NCBI GenBank assembly: GCA_003194525.1
Contig: NBIV01000248.1
Coordinates: forward strand, 57,733-121,732
DNA length: 64,000 nucleotides
Reading direction: 5' to 3'
Source of the DNA: Gracilariopsis chorda
Lineage: Eukaryota > Rhodophyta > Florideophyceae > Gracilariales > Gracilariaceae
The notes under the pieces were generated by a model. It was not told where the DNA came from. It did no database searches and saw nothing but the letters and a program-made list of their open reading frames with translations. The translations under genes were made by a program, and so were the position numbers. Within the stretch, counting starts at the first letter, position 1; each line of letters begins with the position of its first letter. Positions 56,989-64,000 of this stretch are shown piece after piece.

Positions 56989-57279
56989 TGAAGTGCAATC
57001 CTCAAGGAGGAAGGCCCAGCGATGCCCTGTGGACTTGATGTTTTTGCCGCTTTCGCGTGTTTATGATTACTACCGCTATTAGCGGGTGTCTCAGCCCTCA
57101 GCGGATCCGCGCTGTGCACCAGGTGCACACCTGTGCATGCGCCGTGTGCCGCCCAAGGTGTGAGTGGACCACGTGTGACACGGATAGTCAAGAGGAGGTT
57201 GGCACCACGGTGTGGACATTTAGTTAACTTATATTTATTATTTATTATTTATCTACGCTACAGTAGGGAGATCACTACA
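56989..57279 (+). repeat. gypsy 5' LTR (end tentative)
   Basis: Starts TGAAGTGCAATCC, 12 of 13 bases like the LTR at 22,225. CACTACA at 57,273-57,279 equals the terminal CACTACA of that LTR and is followed after 8 bases by TGGCTCGGCGACC, a possible primer-binding site, giving 291 bp. The 22,225 LTR is much longer, so the end could lie further right. It contains an AT-rich stretch (57,229-57,252). Confidence 0.5.
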
Positions 57280-58006
57280 CTATATAGTGGCTCGGCGACC
57301 TCGCGCTGACACTGAGTAAACTTCCCCAACCAGGGTTCTTGGCTCTAAGTCTTTTCCGCTTTCGCAAGTCTTCTACACTCCTCGAAGGTAAAGCCGCGTT
57401 ACTAACCGAGAACCTATCCACCCTGCGTCACTAGGAGTATCACCGCCTTGGGCACTTGTCACTTAATTCACCACCGCCGTGTTCTCGTCCCTGTATAGGG
57501 TTTCTTTTGTACCTTTTTCCGTGGTCCTGTTGGCCCACACCCCTGTCGCCCTCAATCGGGCATCCCCCGTATTTCCCTTACCTCACTCTCGTGGTTCCTA
57601 CCCCTTTGTGTGGTTGCTCGTCACCGCTGACGCTTGTCTCTCGTGCCGGTATCCCGTGACGTCTTCCCCCACTTACGTGGACTCGTACTCCTTGGAAGGG
57701 ATGTTTTCCCATCCGTGGTGATCCTAATCCTACCGTTTCAACTCTCCCCGCTTGGCGTGAGGGTGAGCCTCGGCTTTACAACCCGACTTCGTCGTGCTCA
57801 TCCGGAGAGGCTCCGTTCGCTGTGTTACCCTCGTGAGAGGAAGATTCCGAACGTCTTCGTGTGTTGTCCCGCTTGCGGGTATTGCACTACAAAGTGGTCT
57901 CCCGACCTAGAATCGGAAACGGTTAGGTTCTGTATTACCTCTCCTCGGAGATTCACTGTCCAAACTTTTGGTTTCTTACCACTTCGTGGGAGTTTTTGGT
58001 CTACAC
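57280..58006 (+). other. gypsy leader, no gene
   Basis: Untranslated leader between the LTR and the gag ATG. C/T-rich, with open frames but no domain. TGGCTCGGCGACC at 57,288-57,300 may be the primer-binding site. Confidence 0.5.
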
Positions 58007-60120
58007 ATGTCTCGGCGACCATCCTCCGCCGAACCCGTTGTCACGCGGAGTCGTTCCGTCAGTGACGTGGAACAGGCAGAGATCTCGAAGGTCCCCGCTG
58101 GCCACCCTCGACGTGCCAATTTGAAAGGCAAGTCGAAGGGCCAAGACTCGTCGAGAGCCCAGAAACCCCCGCCTAAGGCGTTGAAGGACGCTCCCAACTC
58201 TGGTGTCGACCCGGCGTCTGCCGATGTAGCTGCACCCCGGAGGGGAGAACCCGATATCGACGCCCCCCCTATTGTCCAAGCGCAGCTTGAGGAGATGTGT
58301 GAAGCACACAATGCCCTCTTGGAGGAGTTTGAAGTCCTGCGTGTCAGGTTTGATACTTCTTCTATGAAGGATTTGGCTGAGGACATTCGCCTTTTAAGGG
58401 CGGATGTCAACACTGTGTTGAAATGTTTTGGTGGTCCTGCCAACTATGTTGAGAATGTGGAAACCCGATTTGATCGTGTCAGTGCCCGTCTGAGGACGTT
58501 GGAGCAAACTATCTTGATGGATGACAACGTCCCGGGGGAGGCCGCTGCTGTCTCGCAAAAAGCGAAGCGCGAGAAGAAAGATTCTACCCACCGCACTCGT
58601 AAGAAGCAGCCCAAGCACGATCCCGACTCGTCGGATTCCTCCCTGTCTTCACAGGATTCTCACCATTCAGATGGTTCGGTGTCGTCGGATTCTTCGTCGG
58701 ACGATGATCGTCGCTGACGCCCGTCCCATTCTAAACTGTCTTCTTCCACCCAAGGTGTGATTCGCCCCCGGAGGAAGGGAAGGAAACACTTAGGATTGAG
58801 GGAACTCAAATGTACTAATCCCCTCTACAACAGGTTGGTATCGTACCGATATTATCGGCTTTAGGACTCCTCATTGGATCGTACACCCCGCGGTACGGGT
58901 AAGGTGAAGGACTGCATAAAGCGTATGCAGCTTTCCCTTCGTAACCAGTCCTTTTCTGGAGAGGATCCCATATTGGTGTTAGACTTCCTCGGAAGATTCG
59001 TTTCCGAAGCGGACATACTTGGTATGAACGAAGGACAGGCGTTCATTGCCCTACCGTATTTTCTACGTGGCCTCGCCGAGGATCAATACAACTATGTAAG
59101 AGGTTCTTCCCGAGCCTCCGAAGGAGGTGTAACGTGCTGGCCGGAAGCGGTTTAGTACCTCTTGCGATCCTACGCGACGAACAACGCTATTCAGGCGGCT
59201 ATTCTCGCTCTACGCGATACCCGCCAGAAATCTGGAGAGAGGGAAACCGAATTCTCGGTACGCCTTAATAAGGCTTTCCACAGGTGTGGCAATGTTTACT
59301 CGTCTGGAGAGCGCTGCACCATGTACATCGATGGATTGGATCCGGCAATCCGTACGCTGGTGGCCCGATATCGGGAGGATCGTCGTAACACCACCTACCT
59401 GGATTTGATTCAACACGCGCAAGCGGAAGGTGATGCACTTCGAGCTCGTATCCCTGCATCGAAGTCTCGTCCCGCCAAGGCGTTGATGATGGAAGCCAGT
59501 TCACCCTCTTTATCGCTAGCAGCGAGTGGACGCCCTTCAAGGGACTACGATAACGTTTACCTCGCTCAGGCCGGTGCTCAGTCTATTCCGACCACGGAAC
59601 TGCCGTCCACGACGGATGCGTCCTACGACACAGCTCAGGAGAATTCCCTGCTGTATGTTGACGGATCCCGTGTTCACGGACCTCGCATCCCCTATTCGAA
59701 TGGTGCCCTCCGGCAGAGTCGTCCCGGATGGAAGGATTCCCGCCCAGCGGTGAGACACACGGATGCTCGTTCCGGTCAGCCGCCCCCACGCTCTGGAGTC
59801 GTATGCCACATATGTTACGAACACAGTCACTTTTCACCGGACTGCATCTTCACTTTGAGAGAAGTAACCCGATTGATCGGTAACTATGAAGCCCTTACTC
59901 CAGCGTAGAAGCAGACCGTTCCGATTGCCTCGTACTTACGAGCGAAGACGGACTTCTCCCGGAATATCCCGGATACGAACCCGCGACACGCGTTGCTTTC
60001 CCCTGCTGAGCAGGTCACTAACCCCCGTCTTGTTCGACAAGACACCCCCGCTAGCGCTCCACTGCTAGTGGTTCAGGGTTCTGAGACCCCGCCTCAGGCG
60101 GAACGGGCTCAGGAAAACTG
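58007..60120 (+). pseudogene. gypsy gag, four in-frame stops
   Basis: From ATG 58,007 (MSRRPSSAEPVVTRSRSV) one frame runs to about 60,120. There is a basic N-terminus, a coiled-coil-like segment (QLEEMCEAHNALLEEFEVLR), a Ser/Asp-rich low-complexity stretch, and the gag capsid-like region (GEDPILVLDFLGRFVSEADI, YATNNAIQAAILALRDTRQK, FHRCGNVYSSGERC). A CCHC knuckle follows (CHICYEHSHFSPDC). Stops in frame: TGA 58,715-58,717, TAG 58,862-58,864, TAG 59,153-59,155 and TAG 59,906-59,908. All are one C-to-T step from CGA or CAG. The frame across them is conserved, so decay by substitution is recent relative to indels. Confidence 0.75.
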
Positions 60121-60159
60121 ATTTCGGGAGTCTCCCCTACGGGAAAGGCGCCCTCAGAG

Positions 60160-63100
60160 TTGAGGTTGAAGGCGCCCGAGGCGTCACTGCCTCGCTCCCC
60201 GGTCAAAATCCTTACTAGGAAACAGGCCGTCTCAGACGTGAACTCTGAACACTTTAGTGTTCTGCGTCGACCGTGGAAACGTGTTCGAAACAACCGGTTC
60301 CCGGACAGAGTTTTGGTAATGGCCAAGAGAAACTACAAGGTATATGCTGACCTTGGCCTTTCCACCCAGTTTATGGTGCGAGTTCTCACTGTTTTGGACA
60401 CAGGTGCAGGCCCGAACTTCATCGTTGAGTCGCTCTTGCCACCGTCGTTGCAGTCTCATATTTGCCATGGCGTGATACCGGATGTCGCGGATGCGAATGA
60501 TAACCCGTTATCAACGGTTGGGACAATCGACCTGGTCGTGCGCCTTGGCTCCTTTCTTGTGAAACTCAACTTTATTGTTTTTCGGAAACTTGCCGCCCCT
60601 TTGATCTTGGGAGGCGACTTCTGTGACAGATTCGTCGATGCCATCAGGCCCCGTCTAAGAGGTGTGGAAATGGAAGACGGCTCCTCCATTTCGATCGTAC
60701 GTCGTCCTCTACGACGTGCCTCGAAGAAGCACATTCCATAACCTGCTGCGCAGGAACCCCCACCGGCTTCCCGGGACTCTACAAAGCTCCGCGTTGCCGC
60801 GTCTGTCCAACTTCCCCCGGAATCTCAAGTTTGGGTACGAGTCTCTTCCCGTCAACACGGTTTACGAGTAATTCAACCCCTTTCATCCTTATATGATAGG
60901 TATCAACTCGCCGTGGCGAATGGAGTAGCTCAAATTGAGCCCGAAAAAACCGTTCAACGTGCTGGTCGCCAATCTAGACTCTACGCCCCAGTCCCTGGTG
61001 AAAAACCAAGTCATTGGTTCGGTAATGCCCCACCCCACCGCGATGGTTCCCACGAGAATGACCGCCGCCGATGTCCTCGGTCTCGTTCACTCTAAGGAGG
61101 GGGAAGACACTGCCGTCCAAATGCCGAAATGCTCGGATGCTAAGCCGGTTCCAACGAGTTACGACCGGATTGATCCCGTGAAAGAACTCGAGGAACTTGA
61201 CCTCGGTTATGTGCCGGAATCGCACCGTGAACGTCTCCGTGAGATGCTACGGAATTTCACCACGATGTGGGATGGCTCCCTAGGGGAGATTACTACAACG
61301 AAGCACCGGATTGACTTGCTACCTGATACCAGGCCGATCGCTCAGCACCCCTATAGGGCAGGCCCTAAAGCTTGAGAAGAGGAAAAATTCCAAGTGGAAA
61401 AGATGCTCCGAGCTGGAGTAATAGAACCGGCTCAGCCGCCGTGGGCATCCCCAGTGGTACTGGCTCCGAAACCGGATGGATCCTGGCGCTTTTGCATCTA
61501 CTACCGTCGACTGAACGCCGTAACCATCAAGGATGTGTACCCGATCCCACGAATGGATGAGTACATCGATTCACTCGGAAATGCTACTGTTTTCACGGCC
61601 CTAGACGCCAATTGGGGATACTGGCAGGTGCCCGTCAGGTAACAGGACCGCGACAAGACTGCTTTTGTCTGTCACTCCGGACTCTACCGTTTCAAACGGA
61701 TGCCTTTTGGTTTGACCAATGCTCCCGCTACTTTCCAGCGTGCTATCGACATACTACTGGCTCGCTTCAAATGGCGTACATGCCTCGTCTACCTGGAAGA
61801 TATCATAGTATTCTCAGATAATCTGGATGACCACCTCACACACGTGAGAGATATCATGACCACGCTACGTGAGGCTGGAGTTACTCTCAAGTTGAGGAAA
61901 TGTGAGTTCTTTACAGATACAGTGAAGTATCTGGGCCACATAATCCGCCCTGGGCGTGTGATGATCGAGGAAGCTCGAGTTAAGTCGCTCCGTCAAGCAA
62001 AGGAACCCGCTACTCAAACGGAACTACGCTCTTTTCTAGGATTAGTCAACGTCTATCGACGGTTTATCCCGAATTGTGCGGATATCTCACCACCCGTGAA
62101 CGCGCTCTTGCGGAAAGGCCAACCACCGAAATTGGAACCCTTTACGTCCGTCGAGACGAAGGCGTTTAACTCCCTCAAGGAGGCTGTAACATCAGCACCG
62201 ATCTTATCGTTACCAAAACCCGGACTACCGTTTACTGTAGACACGGATGCTAGTGACTACCAAGTAGGTTGCGCTCTCTTTCAGACAACTCCCGAAGGAG
62301 AACGAACCCCTATTGGGTACTGATCACGCTCACTGAAATGTTCACGAGCGCAATTACTCCGTCTCGGAGAAAGAGTGTCTTGCAGTTGTGTGGGCACTCT
62401 CCACTCTCCGCCCCTATCTCATGGGTGTGCACTTCACCGTTTACACGGATCACTCGTCATTACGATGGCTCATGACAGTCTCTGAACCATCAGGCCGCTT
62501 AATGCGTTGGAGGCTCCGCCTTGCGGAATTCGACTTCGAGGTGATCTACAAGAAGGGCACAAAGAACGCTCAGGCGGACGCGCTGTCGCGTTTACCCACG
62601 GATGGTGAAACTCTAGCCGCTGGGGACCAGGAACATTCCTTGCTTCGTCGTCGACGGTCGAGAACCGGAGAACCCGGACCGTGAACCCGATAACAAGGAT
62701 GAAGAACCGGAATCGGATGATGACCTGGACGCACTACTCGTCTCGGACGATGCTCAGAAACCCCCACCCGGTAATTTCGTGCCAATACCCCGGAGGAGAT
62801 GGTCAGAGAACAACAAAGTGATCCCTTCTGTACTCAGATTCGCGCCCGACTTAATGGCGGTGCGCAACTCCCTTTCGAGGTGAATGATGTTGGATACCTC
62901 GTCAGGACGGTTCAAACAACCCCACAGGTAGTGGTACCGCATACTCTACAATCTAGAGTGCTGCACTTGTCGCACTATGCGAAACTTGGTGGACACGCCG
63001 GTGGACGGAAACTTTACCTCACGTTGCGACGGAGTTACTATTGGCCAGCCATGGCTGTAGACTGCTACGCGACCTGTGCGGTCATGCACGGAGTGTGCCA

Positions 63101-63970
63101 AAAACCGGGTCAAAACTCCGGAAGCACTCAACGAAGTTGAAGTAATTTCCAGCACGGGCCCCTCTCGAGTTTGTCGCAATTGACCTCTTGGACCGCTGCT
63201 CACCACAAAGCGTGGACATAAGTTTTTACTCGTTATCACGGGATTCGTTTCTCCAAGTTGGTTCGCACCGTACCTTTACGGAAGATATCCGCTTTCGCGG
63301 TGGCGCAAGCCTTCGTCACCCATTGGGTATTTGTCTACGGACCACCGGTTAACATTCTATCTGATAACGGAAAGCAATTCGCATTCGCGATTCTTTGAGG
63401 ACGTGTGTCGGATTCTCGATATCAAGAATCTGTTCACAACGACCTACCACCCCCAGTGTAATGGGCAGGTCGAGCGGTTTAACCGAACGCTGTTAGCCTC
63501 TCTCCGTTCTTACGTTGCTGATCACCCCAAAACATGGGACCTGTACACTGACGCCTTGACATTTGCGTATAACACACAGGTACACCGTACAACGGGTTTG
63601 ACTCCATTTGAATTGGTACTTTTGCGTCATCCGCCCGCCGTAGCGTTGGAAACCCCAGCCTACGCTGGCAAAACTTCCCTTCCGTGAAGGATTATCGCCA
63701 ACGATGGAAAGCGTGGCTTACGAAGTTAATCCTGGTCGCCCGTAGCTCCATGGCACGAGCACAGGCCGCGTACATGCGTGATTTTGACTCTCTTGTACGA
63801 GGTACAGCACCGCCAATTAAGGAGGGTGACTACGTCTTTCGTCCGTAAGGAGCACTGGAACCCTGATAGGGAGAAACGGCATAAGCTCTCACCCGTCGCG
63901 GACGGTCCCTACAAGTTCATATCAGTGGATAAACGACACCTTAGTGGTGGAAATGAACGACGCTCATGAG
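60160..63970 (+). pseudogene. gypsy pol (PR-RT-RNaseH-IN), inactivated
   Basis: Retropepsin-like protease with VLDTGAGPNFI (~60,390) and LILGGDFCDRF, in another frame than gag. Then, back in the gag frame, the RT: KA-stop-EEEKFQVEKMLRAGVIEP (TGA 61,373-61,375 where the family has Arg), CIYYRRLNAVTIKDVYPIPR, FTALDANWGYWQVPVR-stop (TAA 61,640-61,642), FGLTNAPATFQRAID and VYLEDIIVFSD, where the YxDD box has Glu for the first Asp. RNase H follows: VDTDASDYQVGCALFQ, GY-stop-SRSL (TGA 62,321-62,323 at the family Trp), YTDHSSLRWL and NAQADALSRLP. The integrase has a zinc region (HYAKLGGHAGGRKLYLTL) and a core with YHPQCNGQVERFNRTLLASL after a frameshift. It ends near the window edge with FVRKEHWNPDREKRHKL. 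Confidence 0.85.
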
Positions 63971-64000
63971 CGGATTTCCCGCGATCGCCGTTGTTATGGC

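Larger units (their letters stand above)
56989..64000 (+). mobile_element. Ty3/gypsy retrotransposon, cut by window end
   Basis: An LTR starting TGAAGTGCAATCC is inserted in the Harbinger 2 transposase at 56,989. A leader, gag (from 58,007), protease, reverse transcriptase, RNase H and integrase follow in Ty3/gypsy order (integrase last). The element continues past 64,000, so its 3' LTR and age cannot be assessed. Reading frames are largely preserved, but at least eight stops and several frameshifts are present, and the reverse transcriptase active site is altered. Inactive copy, younger than Harbinger element 2. Confidence 0.9.

Overview
This is eukaryotic nuclear DNA dominated by transposable elements. 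The evidence is a cohesin-subunit homologue, a ubiquitin-specific protease, a C2H2 zinc-finger protein, GT-AG splice signals, and at least six classes of eukaryotic transposon. The intact host-like genes read as single uninterrupted frames under the standard code, so introns look scarce. I cannot name the lineage from sequence alone. A red alga, an oomycete or another intron-poor protist would fit; a red alga is my weak preference.

Left part (1-19,500). A decayed PIF/Harbinger-type DDE transposase (2.1-3.1 kb) is followed on the minus strand by a rubredoxin-like exon and then a long cohesin STAG/SCC3 homologue (8.3-4.0 kb). That homologue carries seven in-frame stops and about two frameshifts. 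Next come a minus-strand gene with a Myb/DUF6818-type DNA-binding domain split by a solo LTR with a 5-bp target duplication, a 3'-truncated Mutator-like element (MULE A), and a transposon gene of the ADNCxGQ/GHTK type split by a pogo-like DDE transposon and a 227-bp insertion.

Middle part (19,990-45,239). Two complete MULEs lie head to tail, B (19,990-29,453) and C (29,461-35,477). Each has ~270-bp terminal inverted repeats, a Ulp1-like (C48) cysteine-protease gene and a MULE transposase. MULE B carries two further insertions. A Ty1/copia element with 149-bp LTRs abuts the end of MULE C. Its 3' LTR is split by a full-length PIF/Harbinger element, and that element's right end is split by a 370-bp TA-flanked MITE. 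The two LTR copies and the TIRs allow the empty sites to be reconstructed exactly.

Right part (45,240-56,988). This is the only stretch with apparently functional genes: a small Cys-rich secreted protein, a divergently transcribed secreted protein joining a transthyretin-like domain to an HELAH zincin motif, a complete USP-type deubiquitinase and a five-finger C2H2 protein. A reverse-transcriptase remnant and a second, truncated Harbinger copy with an expanded 48-bp minisatellite follow.

Right end (56,989-64,000). A Ty3/gypsy element enters at its 5' LTR and runs off the window. Its gag and pol reading frames are largely preserved but carry many stops.

Across the window most nonsense codons whose ancestral codon can be inferred are C-to-T or G-to-A changes. 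This suggests methylation-driven or RIP-like decay of repeats.
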